DNA of 64,000 nucleotides from assembly GCA_049324435.1 (NCBI GenBank), contig JBMOOQ010000027.1, positions 1-64,000 on the forward strand. Reading direction: 5' to 3'. A program made the translations under genes and the position numbers. Shown here piece by piece: positions 15,987-25,294 of the stretch (the stretch's first letter is position 1; each line of letters starts with the position of its first letter). The notes beneath the pieces were generated by a model. The model was given only the letters and a program-made list of their open reading frames with translations. It did no database searches and was not told the origin of the DNA. This DNA is from Pseudorhodoplanes sp049324435. GTDB taxonomy: Bacteria; Pseudomonadota; Alphaproteobacteria; Rhizobiales; Xanthobacteraceae.

Positions 15987-18158
15987 ATGCCCGATCTTCT
16001 CCTCGAATTTTTCTCCGAAGAGATCCCCGCGCGCATGCAGCCGCGCGCGATGGAGGACTTAAAAAAGCTCGTCACCGACCGGCTGGTCGAGGAAGGCCTC
16101 GTCTACGAAGGCGCGAAGGCCTTTGCCACGCCGCGCCGGATCGCGCTGGCCGTCCATGGCGTGCCGGCGCGACAGAAGGATATTCGCGAGGAGAAGAAGG
16201 GCCCTCGCGTCGGTGCGCCGGAGGCGGCGGTCGCAGGCTTTCTCAAGAGCGCGGGGCTGACATCGCTCGATCAGGCCAAGATCGAGAAGGATCCGAAGAA
16301 GGGCGAGTTCTACGTCGCAATCGTCGAGAGGCCCGGCCGCGACGCCATCGCGGTCCTGGCAGACATGCTTCCCGATATCGCGCGCAAATTTCCATGGCCG
16401 AAGTCGATGCGCTGGGGCAAGGAATCCGCGCATCCCGGCGCGTTGACCTGGGTCCGTCCGCTGCATGCCATCGTCGCGACCTTCGGACCGGAAACCGAAG
16501 ACCCGCAGGTGGTGCCGTTTGAGATCGGCGGCCTGAAGGCCGGCAATGTCACCTATGGCCATCGCTTTCTTAGCCCCGGTCCGATCGAGGTGCGCCGCCA
16601 GGACGACTGGATGACCAAGCTGGAAAAGGCGAAAGTCATCGTCGATCCGGCGCGACGCCGCGAGATCATTCTGACCGAGGCGAAGAATCTCGCTTTCGCA
16701 CAGGGCTACGAGCTGATCGAGGACGAGGGTCTGCTCGCCGAGACCGCGGGTCTGGTCGAATGGCCGGTGGTGCTGATGGGCTCGTTCGATCCGGGCTTCC
16801 TTGTGATCCCGCCCGAAGTCATCCGCACCACGATTCGCAACAACCAGAAATGTTTCGTCGTCCGCGACCCGCAGAGCGCGAAGCTTGCGCCGCGCTTCAT
16901 CCTCGTCTCCAACATGGAGGCGACGGACGGCGGAAAGGCCATCGTTGCCGGCAACGAACGTGTCATCCGTGCGCGGCTGTCGGACGCGAAGTTTTTCTAC
17001 GAGACCGATCTGAAAACCCGGCTTGAGGACCGGCTGCCAAAATTTGCGCAGATTGTGTTCCACCAAAAGCTCGGCACCCAGGCCGAGCGTATCGCTCGCA
17101 TGGTTCGGCTCGCGGGACTGATCGCGCCAATGATCAAGGCCGACCCGGTGAAGGCGGAGCGTGCGGCGACTCTCGCCAAGGCCGACCTCCTGACTGAGGT
17201 CGTTGGCGAATTCCCCGAATTGCAGGGCCTGATGGGGAAATATTACGCGCTGGCGCAGGGCGAGGACGATGCCGTCGCCCATGCCTGCGAGGATCATTAC
17301 AAGCCCGTCGGCCCAAGCGACCTCGTGCCGGCCGATCCGGTCGCGGTCACGGTCGCGCTCGCCGACAAGATCGACACGCTGGTCGGGTTCTGGGCCATCG
17401 ACGAAAAGCCGACGGGCTCAAAAGACCCGTATGCGCTGCGCCGCGCCGCGCTCGGCGTCATCCGCATCATCCTGTCGAACGAGCTCCGGCTCAACCTCGC
17501 CGAACTGTTCGCGCTCGCCATCGAGGGCTATCTCGAACAGGGCAAGTCCTTCATGAAGGAATTTGTCGGCGAGGCGTCCAAGGGCGCCGACGACTTGTCC
17601 GCTTTGCGGATGAGTTACGACGCGATGACCGGCTCGGACCTGCGCGAGTTTTTCGCCGACCGACTGAAGGTGCAGTTGCGCGAGCAGGGCGCGCGGCATG
17701 ATCTCGCCGATGCCGTGCTCGCGGTCGAGGACCAGAACGACCTCGTTACGATCGTGCGCCGCGTCGAGGCGCTGGCGAAGTTTCTCGAAACCGACGACGG
17801 CAAGAATCTTCTGGCCGGATACAAGCGCGCGGCGAATATTCTGCGCATCGAGGAAAAGAAGGACGGCATGGCCTATACGGGCGATCCCGATCCGTCGCTT
17901 CTGAAGGAGCCGGAGGAAATGGCTTTGGCAAAAGCCATGGTGGCGATCGCGCCGGAAGCAAGCGAAGCCTATGCCCGCGAGGATTTCGCCGGCGCGATGG
18001 CGGCGATGGCGAAACTTCGCCCAGCCGTCGATGCCTTCTTCGACAAGGTGACCGTGAATGTTGACAACAAGGCGCTGCGTGCGAATCGGCTGATCCTGCT
18101 CAATCGAATTCGCGAAGCCACTCGTACGGTGGCGGACTTCTCCAAGATCGAAGGATGA
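15987..18158 (+). CDS. glyS: Glycine--tRNA ligase beta subunit
   Basis: tRNA-binding beta subunit of glycyl-tRNA synthetase, 723 residues. It opens MPDLLLEFFSEEIPARMQPR, contains VFGCNERVI-like VIRARLSDAKFFYETDL and the HD-type DPYALRRAALGVIRI segment, and ends with RLILLNRIREATRTVADFSKIEG, all characteristic of GlyS. The true start is the ATG at 15987; an in-frame extension back into glyQ is not conserved. Translationally linked to glyQ by a one-base spacer. Confidence 0.97.
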   Translation: MPDLLLEFFSEEIPARMQPRAMEDLKKLVTDRLVEEGLVYEGAKAFATPRRIALAVHGVPARQKDIREEKKGPRVGAPEAAVAGFLKSAGLTSLDQAKIEKDPKKGEFYVAIVERPGRDAIAVLADMLPDIARKFPWPKSMRWGKESAHPGALTWVRPLHAIVATFGPETEDPQVVPFEIGGLKAGNVTYGHRFLSPGPIEVRRQDDWMTKLEKAKVIVDPARRREIILTEAKNLAFAQGYELIEDEGLLAETAGLVEWPVVLMGSFDPGFLVIPPEVIRTTIRNNQKCFVVRDPQSAKLAPRFILVSNMEATDGGKAIVAGNERVIRARLSDAKFFYETDLKTRLEDRLPKFAQIVFHQKLGTQAERIARMVRLAGLIAPMIKADPVKAERAATLAKADLLTEVVGEFPELQGLMGKYYALAQGEDDAVAHACEDHYKPVGPSDLVPADPVAVTVALADKIDTLVGFWAIDEKPTGSKDPYALRRAALGVIRIILSNELRLNLAELFALAIEGYLEQGKSFMKEFVGEASKGADDLSALRMSYDAMTGSDLREFFADRLKVQLREQGARHDLADAVLAVEDQNDLVTIVRRVEALAKFLETDDGKNLLAGYKRAANILRIEEKKDGMAYTGDPDPSLLKEPEEMALAKAMVAIAPEASEAYAREDFAGAMAAMAKLRPAVDAFFDKVTVNVDNKALRANRLILLNRIREATRTVADFSKIEG

Positions 18159-18169
18159 AGGTTACGTCG

Positions 18170-18343
18170 CTATATGCCCTTTATGAGTACTCCGAGCGCA
18201 AGCAGGACGTAGGCGAGAACGGCGATCCAGAACGCGTATTTGCTAACGACCGGAATGGCAACCAGCGCACCCAGGATGGCGATGATGGCGAATGCCAACG
18301 ATATCAGAAATACAGGGCGCGTCGGTGCAGTCAGATTCGGCAT
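18170..18343 (-). CDS. Small two-helix membrane protein
   Basis: A 57-residue protein starting MPNLTAPTRPVFLISLAFA, with two transmembrane helices (about residues 10-30 and 34-55) and a short LIKGI end. An open frame continues upstream but is not hydrophobic. It ends 11 bases after the glyS stop and converges on it. Function unknown; such proteins of fewer than 60 residues are common in this order next to DUF3096. It is read opposite to DUF3096. Confidence 0.55.
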   Translation of the reverse strand: MPNLTAPTRPVFLISLAFAIIAILGALVAIPVVSKYAFWIAVLAYVLLALGVLIKGI

Positions 18344-18502
18344 GGTGTCTCCCCGTGATCGGGCCGAAAAGGGAGAGCGAACCCAGCGCGCGCGTTGCGG
18401 AGAGTCAAGGTGCGCGCGGACGTAACTCACCGTCTATCGTCTGGAATCTGCCGAAGCTTGCCGCGCTTTCACCCCCGCCTTCAACCTCTGACGGAGACTG
18501 AA

Positions 18503-18646
18503 ATGACGATCACCATCGCGCATCTGCAGCCGGTCATCGCGCTCATTGCCGGCATCTTGATTTTGATCATGCCGCGACTGCTGAATTTCATCGTCGCGAT
18601 CTACCTGATCGCCATCGGTCTGCTCGGCCTTGGGATCCTCAAATAG
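18503..18646 (+). CDS. DUF3096 domain-containing small membrane protein
   Basis: A 47-residue inner-membrane protein: MTITIAHLQPVIALIAGILI, then a second helix (LNFIVAIYLIAIGLLGLGIL). The HLQPVIALIAGILILIMPRLLN core is the DUF3096 signature; the function is not known. GGAGA precedes the ATG by five bases. It is a single-gene unit, with a terminator-like hairpin downstream at 18763-18789. Confidence 0.75.
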   Translation: MTITIAHLQPVIALIAGILILIMPRLLNFIVAIYLIAIGLLGLGILK

Positions 18647-18762
18647 GCTTGAAACTGGCTTGCCGAGCCCGCGAAGGTCAGGACCGGGCCCCTCCTTCGT
18701 CGTGGTTGAATCGGACAAGGAAACCGGCCAATAACAGGCCAAGTATCCGCAAAGAACCGAGC

Positions 18763-18789
18763 AAAGCCGGCCCGGACAGGCCGGTTTTT
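18763..18789 (+). terminator. Probable rho-independent terminator after DUF3096
   Basis: Stem CCGGCC/GGCCGG (18767-18772 with 18779-18784) extended by A-T and G-U pairs, loop CGGACA, followed by TTTTT. It lies 23 bases before the ppdK start, so it isolates ppdK from upstream transcription; the ppdK promoter must then lie within it or between it and the ATG, or ppdK is reached by read-through. Confidence 0.65.
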
Positions 18790-18812
18790 GGGCTTTTCCC
18801 TGCAGGACGTTG

Positions 18813-21503
18813 ATGATGGTGAAATGGGTTTACAGCTTCGGCGGCGGCAAGGCCGAAGGCAAGGCGGACATGAAGAACCTGCTCGGCGGCAAGGGCGCAA
18901 ACCTCGCCGAGATGGCCAATCTGGGCCTGCCGGTGCCACCCGGGTTCACCATCACCACGGAGGTCTGCACCTACTTCTATGCCCATGGCGAGACCTATCC
19001 GAAGGAGCTTGCCGGTCAGGTCGATGCCGCACTGGAGGAAGTCGGACGTGTCACCGGGAAGGGGTTCGGCGACCGGTCGAATCCGCTCTTGGTGTCAGTG
19101 CGGTCCGGTGCGCGGGCCTCAATGCCGGGCATGATGGACACTGTCCTCAATCTCGGCCTGAACGACGAGACCGTGGAGGCTCTGGCCAACAAATCCGGCG
19201 ACCGGCGCTTCGCTTATGACTCCTACCGCCGCTTCATCACCATGTATTCCGACGTGGTGCTCGGCATCGAGCACCACCTGTTCGAGGATATCCTGGCCGA
19301 ACACAAGGATGCCAACGGCTATAATCTCGACACCGAACTGAATGCCGACGACTGGCAGACGCTTGTGAACCTCTACAAGCAGAAGGTTCAGGAGGAATCC
19401 GGCAAGCCGTTCCCGCAGGATCCGAAAGAGCAATTGTGGGGCGCGATCGGTGCCGTGTTCGGTTCGTGGATGAACGCACGGGCGAAGACCTATCGGCGGC
19501 TGCACAACATTCCGGAAAGCTGGGGCACCGCCGTCAATGTGCAGGCCATGGTGTTCGGGAATATGGGCGACGATTCCGCGACTGGCGTCGCCTTCACCCG
19601 CAATCCCTCGACCGGCGAAAAGACCTTGTATGGCGAATTCCTGATCAACGCCCAGGGCGAGGACGTGGTCGCGGGCATCCGCACGCCGCAGGAAATCACC
19701 GAAGCCGCGCGCAAGGAGGCGGGATCCGACAAGCCCTCGCTCGAAAGCGCGATGCCGGAAGCGTTCGCGGAGCTGACACGCATCTACGGTATGCTCGAAA
19801 AGCACTATCGCGACATGCAGGACCTCGAATTCACCATCGAGAAGGGCAAACTCTGGATGTTGCAGACCCGCTCGGGGAAGCGCACCGCCAAGGCCGCGCT
19901 CAAGATCGCGGTGGAGCTCGCGAGCGAAGGTCTCATCACCGAACAGGAAGCGGTGATGCGGATCGACCCAGCCTCGCTCGACCAGTTGTTGCATCCGACC
20001 ATCGATCCGAAGGCTGAGCGTAAGGTCATCGCAACCGGGTTGCCGGCGTCGCCCGGCGCAGCCTCAGGCGAGATCGTTTTCTCGTCGGAGGAGGCCGAAG
20101 AGCTGAAGGCCAAGTCGCGCAAGGTTATCCTGGTCCGGGTCGAGACCAGTCCGGAAGACATCCACGGCATGCACGCTGCCGAAGGAATTCTGACAACCCG
20201 CGGCGGCATGACCTCGCATGCCGCGGTGGTCGCCCGCGGGATGGGCAAGCCCTGCGTCTCGGGTGCGGGCTCGATCCGCATCGATTACAACGCGAAGACA
20301 ATGAGCGTCGCCGGCCAGACCCTGAAGCAGGGCGACGTCGTTACCATTGACGGGTCGACCGGCCAGGTCCTGCTTGGGCGCGTCCCCATGATCGAACCGG
20401 AACTGTCCGGCGAATTCGCGACGCTCATGGGCTGGGCCGACAAGGTGCGCGAACTTGGTGTTCGCGCCAATGCCGATACGCCGGCCGATGCGCGGACCGC
20501 ACTGAAATTCGGCGCGGAGGGGATCGGACTTTGCCGCACCGAGCATATGTTCTTCGAGGCCGATCGCATTCTGGCGGTCCGCGAAATGATCCTCGCCGAT
20601 TCCGAAAAGGCCCGGCGTGCAGCGCTCGCCAAGATCCTGCCGATGCAGCGGTCGGATTTTGCGGAGCTGTTTGAGATCATGCAGGGGTTGCCGGTCACGA
20701 TCCGGCTGCTCGATCCGCCGCTGCATGAGTTCCTGCCGCACGGCGAAGCCGAAATTGCCGAGGTGGCGAAGTCGCTCGGCACCGAGCCGCAGAAGATCAA
20801 GAATCGTGCCGCCGAACTGGCCGAGTTTAACCCGATGCTCGGCTTCCGCGGTTGCCGTATCGCTATCGCCTATCCGGAAATCGCCGAGATGCAGGCGCGC
20901 GCCATCTTCGAGGCCGCGGCCGACGCCGGCAAGAAAACCGGCAAGCCGGTGGTCCCGGAGATCATGGTGCCTTTGATCGCGACCCGTATCGAATTTGACC
21001 TTGTGAAGGCGCGCATCGATGCGATGGCGGAGGCGGTCTCGAAAGAAAAGGGCGTCCGGCTCGACTATCAGGTGGGCACGATGATCGAGCTGCCGCGCGC
21101 CTCATTGATGGCTGACAAGATCGCCGAAGGCGAAGGTGGCGCGGAATTTTTCTCGTTCGGAACCAACGATCTGACCCAGACCTGCTTTGGCATCAGCCGC
21201 GACGATGCCGCGAGTTTCCTGACCACCTATACCGCGCGCGGCATTCTTCCGATCGATCCGTTCATATCGATTGATCGCGACGGCGTTGGCGAACTGGTCA
21301 GGATCGGCGTGGAGCGTGGGCGGAAAGTGCGGCCGGATCTTAAGGTCGGTATCTGCGGCGAGCATGGCGGCGACCCGGCGTCGGTCGCGTTTTGCCATGA
21401 GGTCAAGCTCGATTATGTGTCGTGCTCGCCATTCCGCGCGCCGATCGCACGCCTTGCCGCGGCTCAGGCCGCGCTGGGTAAGGAAGTCGCGAGCCAGGCT
21501 TAG
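18813..21503 (+). CDS. ppdK: Pyruvate, phosphate dikinase
   Basis: Interconverts pyruvate, ATP and phosphate with phosphoenolpyruvate, AMP and pyrophosphate. The 896-residue protein has the N-terminal ATP-grasp part (LGGKGANLAEMANLGLPVPP), the phosphohistidine loop GGMTSHAAVVARGMGKPCVS, and the C-terminal PEP/pyruvate barrel ending with the CGEHGGDPASV catalytic-cysteine motif. The start is ambiguous among TTG 18810, ATG 18813 and ATG 18816, with AGGAC upstream; I chose the first ATG. It is monocistronic here, and its stop overlaps a small leftward ORF. Confidence 0.96.
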   Translation: MMVKWVYSFGGGKAEGKADMKNLLGGKGANLAEMANLGLPVPPGFTITTEVCTYFYAHGETYPKELAGQVDAALEEVGRVTGKGFGDRSNPLLVSVRSGARASMPGMMDTVLNLGLNDETVEALANKSGDRRFAYDSYRRFITMYSDVVLGIEHHLFEDILAEHKDANGYNLDTELNADDWQTLVNLYKQKVQEESGKPFPQDPKEQLWGAIGAVFGSWMNARAKTYRRLHNIPESWGTAVNVQAMVFGNMGDDSATGVAFTRNPSTGEKTLYGEFLINAQGEDVVAGIRTPQEITEAARKEAGSDKPSLESAMPEAFAELTRIYGMLEKHYRDMQDLEFTIEKGKLWMLQTRSGKRTAKAALKIAVELASEGLITEQEAVMRIDPASLDQLLHPTIDPKAERKVIATGLPASPGAASGEIVFSSEEAEELKAKSRKVILVRVETSPEDIHGMHAAEGILTTRGGMTSHAAVVARGMGKPCVSGAGSIRIDYNAKTMSVAGQTLKQGDVVTIDGSTGQVLLGRVPMIEPELSGEFATLMGWADKVRELGVRANADTPADARTALKFGAEGIGLCRTEHMFFEADRILAVREMILADSEKARRAALAKILPMQRSDFAELFEIMQGLPVTIRLLDPPLHEFLPHGEAEIAEVAKSLGTEPQKIKNRAAELAEFNPMLGFRGCRIAIAYPEIAEMQARAIFEAAADAGKKTGKPVVPEIMVPLIATRIEFDLVKARIDAMAEAVSKEKGVRLDYQVGTMIELPRASLMADKIAEGEGGAEFFSFGTNDLTQTCFGISRDDAASFLTTYTARGILPIDPFISIDRDGVGELVRIGVERGRKVRPDLKVGICGEHGGDPASVAFCHEVKLDYVSCSPFRAPIARLAAAQAALGKEVASQA

Positions 21504-21679
21504 ACGGTTCGTTCCGGCTGCGGAGCCGTTGCGGCATTTTTGCCGGCAGCTTCGCGCCACGCCCGCAGCTCCTGCATTGTGGTTCTCGACAGGGGTGCTG
21601 GCTGCGCTCCGAGCCGGGGGCGGTAGACATCGGACGGCTTGAGAGGCGGACGGTCGGCGTTACGATCAAGGCTGGCCAT
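21500..21679 (-). CDS. Small hypothetical protein (59 residues)
   Basis: The minus strand encodes MASLDRNADRPPLKPSDVYR and on to PQPERTV, a 59-residue hydrophilic protein with many Pro and Arg residues and no hydrophobic helix. Its TAA overlaps the ppdK stop on the other strand. It lies 16 bases downstream of the chemoreceptor gene stop and is read in the same direction, so the two could share a transcript. The ribosome site is weak. I do not recognise the family; codon usage resembles the neighbours, which is the main argument that it is real. Confidence 0.4.
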   Translation of the reverse strand: MASLDRNADRPPLKPSDVYRPRLGAQPAPLSRTTMQELRAWREAAGKNAATAPQPERTV

Positions 21680-21695
21680 GTCAGACTGCCACTTT

Positions 21696-23048
21696 TCAGA
21701 CTGCTACTTTCTTCAGGAACGAATCGACTTCTTCCCGCATCTCGGCGAAGGCCTGCTCGACCTGACTGCAGTTGCGCAGCACGGTCTCCGCAGTGGCGCG
21801 GGTATCGGTCGCCGCTCGCGCGACCTGATCGAGGACGCCGACGATCTCCTTCGACCCGCTGGCTGCGCTCGAAACGTTGTGCGAGATTTCTCCGGTCACC
21901 GCATTCTGCTCTTCGACCGCGGCGGCCACAGCGGAAGTAAACCGCTCGATCTCCTGCATACGCTGGGTGATGCGCGCGATCGCCTCTACCGCGCTTTCGG
22001 TAGAGGCCTGCACACCGAGAATCTGGTTCGAAATATCTTCGGTCGCTTTCGCGGTTTGAACCGCGAGCGATTTCACTTCGGAAGCGACCACCGCGAAGCC
22101 GCGGCCGGATTCGCCAGCCCGTGCGGCCTCGATGGTGGCATTGAGGGCAAGCAGATTGGTCTGACCGGCAATCGTCCGGATCAGTTCGACCACATCACCG
22201 ATCTTCTGCGCCGCGTCCGCCAGACCCTTGATCCCTTCGTTGGTCGATTGCGCCTCGCTGACCGCGAGGCGAACGGCGTTGGTCGTATGGACGAGCTGGC
22301 GGCTGATCTCGCCGATCGAAGATGCCATTTCGTCTGCGGCCGTGGCCGCGGTAGCGACATTGGTCGAGGCCTCGTTCGAAGCATGAACCGCGCTTTCGGC
22401 GCGCTGGGAGGTCTGGCCCGACGCAGCGAACAGCGAGCTGGCGGTCAGTTTCATCGCCGCGGTGCTGTCGTTGACGGTGCGGAGCACGCCATCCATGCTT
22501 TGCCGGAAAGCCGTGATGGCGCTTTCAATGATCGCGCGGCGCTTCTCCAGCAGGGCATGGGCGGCGCGTTCCTTCTCAAACAATTGCTGTTCGGTGACGT
22601 CATGATGGGTCGCAACCCAGCTGCCGTCCGGCATCGGCTGTTCTGATACTGCGATCACCCGGCCGTCATTGGTCGTGAAATTCCGGGTGGTGACCTTGCC
22701 CTCAGCGATACGCTTCAGGATGTCGGTCATGTAGGTGTCGGCGTCGCCGCTGAACATGCCGATTTCGGCTCTATGCTTGAGAATTTCTCGCAGCGAGCGT
22801 CCAGGCCGGACGATCTCCGGCGACATGTTGTACATCGAAATATAGCGATCGTTGCAGACGAGAAGCCGCGCCGACGGATCCCACATGCACAGACCTTGCG
22901 GCGTGTTGCTCAGCGCGAGGGTCAGCCGCTTGTTCTGACGCCGCAGCCGGAACGAAAGGCCGGCCAGAATCGCCGCCGAGGCCGCCAGGCCCGCGACCAG
23001 AGGAACGCCCAGCGCCGGTGCGATCGGTTCCCACAAAGCGTCCAGCAT
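21696..23048 (-). CDS. PAS-domain methyl-accepting chemotaxis protein
   Basis: Chemoreceptor-type signalling protein of 450 residues. One N-terminal transmembrane helix (about residues 14-34) is followed by a PAS domain (LALSNTPQGLCMWDPSARLL...) and then the methyl-accepting signalling domain, with the conserved hairpin tip IAGQTNLLALNATIEAARAG and GRGFAVVASEVKSLA. No periplasmic sensor loop is present, so the PAS domain is the likely sensor of an internal signal. It has the alternating A/S heptads expected for methylation. Neighbours are not chemotaxis genes, so it must work with che genes elsewhere. Confidence 0.88.
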   Translation of the reverse strand: MLDALWEPIAPALGVPLVAGLAASAAILAGLSFRLRRQNKRLTLALSNTPQGLCMWDPSARLLVCNDRYISMYNMSPEIVRPGRSLREILKHRAEIGMFSGDADTYMTDILKRIAEGKVTTRNFTTNDGRVIAVSEQPMPDGSWVATHHDVTEQQLFEKERAAHALLEKRRAIIESAITAFRQSMDGVLRTVNDSTAAMKLTASSLFAASGQTSQRAESAVHASNEASTNVATAATAADEMASSIGEISRQLVHTTNAVRLAVSEAQSTNEGIKGLADAAQKIGDVVELIRTIAGQTNLLALNATIEAARAGESGRGFAVVASEVKSLAVQTAKATEDISNQILGVQASTESAVEAIARITQRMQEIERFTSAVAAAVEEQNAVTGEISHNVSSAASGSKEIVGVLDQVARAATDTRATAETVLRNCSQVEQAFAEMREEVDSFLKKVAV

Positions 23049-23239
23049 TCCTGTCCCCGCGACAAAAGGCAGGAAAACTCATACCCCGCGGCGCTTTCTG
23101 CATGGTTAACTGAAACTTGTTTCGAGGGCCGTGGCGGGTATTCCGGCCCGCCCCGCGCGTGCTAGCCTCTGGCCCGAAAGAGGCCGTTTCGCCAGGGAAG
23201 GGCGGGGCGGACCGACAAGAAGACGATATTGGGGGGAGA

Positions 23240-25256
23240 ATGGCTGAGGAGCCGAAACCGGATTCCACGCAAGACGCAATCGAATCCGAGCGCCTGCGCA
23301 AGGCCGAGGAGTTCATCGAGCAGGAAGAGGGCGCCACCAACCGGCTGTCGGGCTGGGCGGGAACGATCGTCACGACGATCGCGGTCGCCATGTCGCTGTT
23401 CCACCTCTATGCCGCCTACGAAATCGTTCCAACCCAGGAACTGCGCTACACCCACGTCGCGTTCGTGCTGCTGCTGTCGTTTTTGCTGTTCCCGGTGGCG
23501 AGCCGGTTCCGCGACCGCATCCGCTGGTTCGATGTCATCGCCGGTCTGACCTGCGTCGGGATTCTGATCTACGCGATCGCGGGCGGCGAGGATTTCACCG
23601 ACCGCGCAACGACGCCCAATCGCACCGACGTGATTCTCGGTGTCATTTTCATCGTTCTCCTGATCGAAGCAACGCGGCGCACCATCGGTCCGATCGTGCC
23701 GATCATATCGCTGCTGTTCATCGCCTACGCGCTGGCGGGTCCTTACCTCCCGGCGCCCTGGAATCATCGCGGCTATGGTTTCGATGCGCTGGTCGGGCAT
23801 CTCTTTATTACGCTGGAAGGAATTTTCGGCGTCCCCGTGGACGTGTCCGCAACGCTGATCGTGCTATTCACGATTTTTGGCGCCTTCCTGCAGCAATCCG
23901 GCGCGGGCAAGTTCTTCATCGACTTCTCGATGACACTGATGGGCAAAAGCTCGAACGCCGCCGGCCGCACCGTCGTGCTGTCGTCCTTCCTGCTTGGCGG
24001 ACCGTCGGGTTCAGGCGTCGCGACAACCGTGACTATCGGCGCGGTCGCCTATCCGATGATGAAACGGGCTGGGTTTGAGAAGAATGCAGCGGGCGGCTTA
24101 CTTGCGGCCGGCGGCCTCGGCGCAATTATCTCTCCGCCGGTGCTCGGCGCCGCCGCTTTCCTGATCGCCGAGTTCTTGAAGATCAGCTATCTTGACGTGA
24201 TCTGGATGGCGACGATCCCGACCGTCCTTTATTACTTGTCGTTGTTCTTCATGGTGGAACTCGACGGCAAGCGCTACGGCGTGGGCGGCGAACCCTATGT
24301 GCCGGAGCATTCGCTCAGCGAACTGACGCGCCGTTACTGGTTCCATTTCATCTCGCTGATCTCGATCGTCGTGTTCATGATCTGGGGCTATTCGCCGACC
24401 ACGTCGGTGCTCTACGCCACTGGCATGACCATGCTGATGAGCTATCTCACCCGCGAGACCGCGCTCACCCCGAAAAAGCTCGTGCGCGCGCTCGCCGACG
24501 GCTCGCTGCAATCGCTCACCGCCGCCACCACCTGCGCCACCGCCGGCATTATCGTCGGTGTGGTGACGCTGACCGGACTTGGGCTGAAATTCTCGTCAAT
24601 CGTGATCGACTATGCCGGCGGGTCGCTTTTGCTTACCGCGATCTATACCGCGCTGATTGTCTGGATCATCGGGCTCGCGGTGCCGGTCACCGCGTCCTAT
24701 ATCATCTGCGCCGTCATCACCGCGCCAGCCATGATTAAGCTTGGCGTGCCGGCGGTGGCCGCGCATATGTTCATTTTCTACTATTCGGTGCTGTCGGAAG
24801 TCTCGCCGCCGACTGCGCTGTCGCCGTTTGCCGCCGCTGCGATCACGGGTGGCGATCCATACAAGACGACGCTGCAGGCCTGGAAATACACGTTACCAGC
24901 TTTTCTCGTCCCCTTCGTGTTCGTGCTCGATCCGCAGGGGCTCGGCCTTTTGCTGCAACTGCCGAAGGGAGGCAGCTGGGTGGATGTCGTGCTGATCACG
25001 CTCAAGGCGGCGCNNNNNNNNNNTGGCCTGTGCGGCGCAGGGCTGGGCGCTGCGACGCACAACATCGCTCGAACGCACCCTGTTGACGCTGGCGGGACTG
25101 TTCCTGGTCTTCCCGAGTTTGCTGGAAGCAGTGATCGAGACCGCCGTCGGCCGCGACATCAGCTACACCGCCGGAATTGGCGTGGCCCTGTTTGCCATAG
25201 TATTGTTGAAGCAGCGGTTGCAGCCGGAGCTGCAAATGCAGGCGAGCGGTCGATAA
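23240..25256 (+). CDS. TRAP transporter fused permease subunit (contains assembly gap)
   Basis: Large inner-membrane permease, fusion of the small DctQ-like and large DctM-like TRAP subunits. The start MAEEPKPDST (ATG 23240) has GGGGGGAG before it, and the protein has 15 or more helices, including SSFLLGGPSGSGVATTVTIG and LSEVSPPTALSPFAAAAITG of the DctM family. Ten N at 25014-25023 break the frame; after them the family sequence resumes as ACAAQGWALRR...LLTLAGLFLVFPSLLEAV and ends at TAA 25256. The two frames agree only if the real missing length is a multiple of three. The TAXI receptor gene follows. Confidence 0.88.
25014..25023. other. Assembly gap (ten N)
   Basis: A run of ten unknown bases inside the TRAP permease gene, flanked by GCGGCGC and TGGCCTGTGCGGCG, which are GC-rich. 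Reading frames on both sides differ by one base, so ten is a placeholder, not the true size. Compared with relatives roughly five residues are missing between LKAA and the QGW segment. Confidence 0.95.
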
Positions 25257-25294
25257 GGCCAAGCCCACAGAAGAATTTCAGGGAGGAACTCCGA

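Noticed and set aside
14954..17297. Long leftward open frames antisense to glyQ and glyS (373 and 412 codons)
   Set aside because: They lie opposite clearly conserved synthetase genes, have no family resemblance and are expected by chance in GC-rich DNA.
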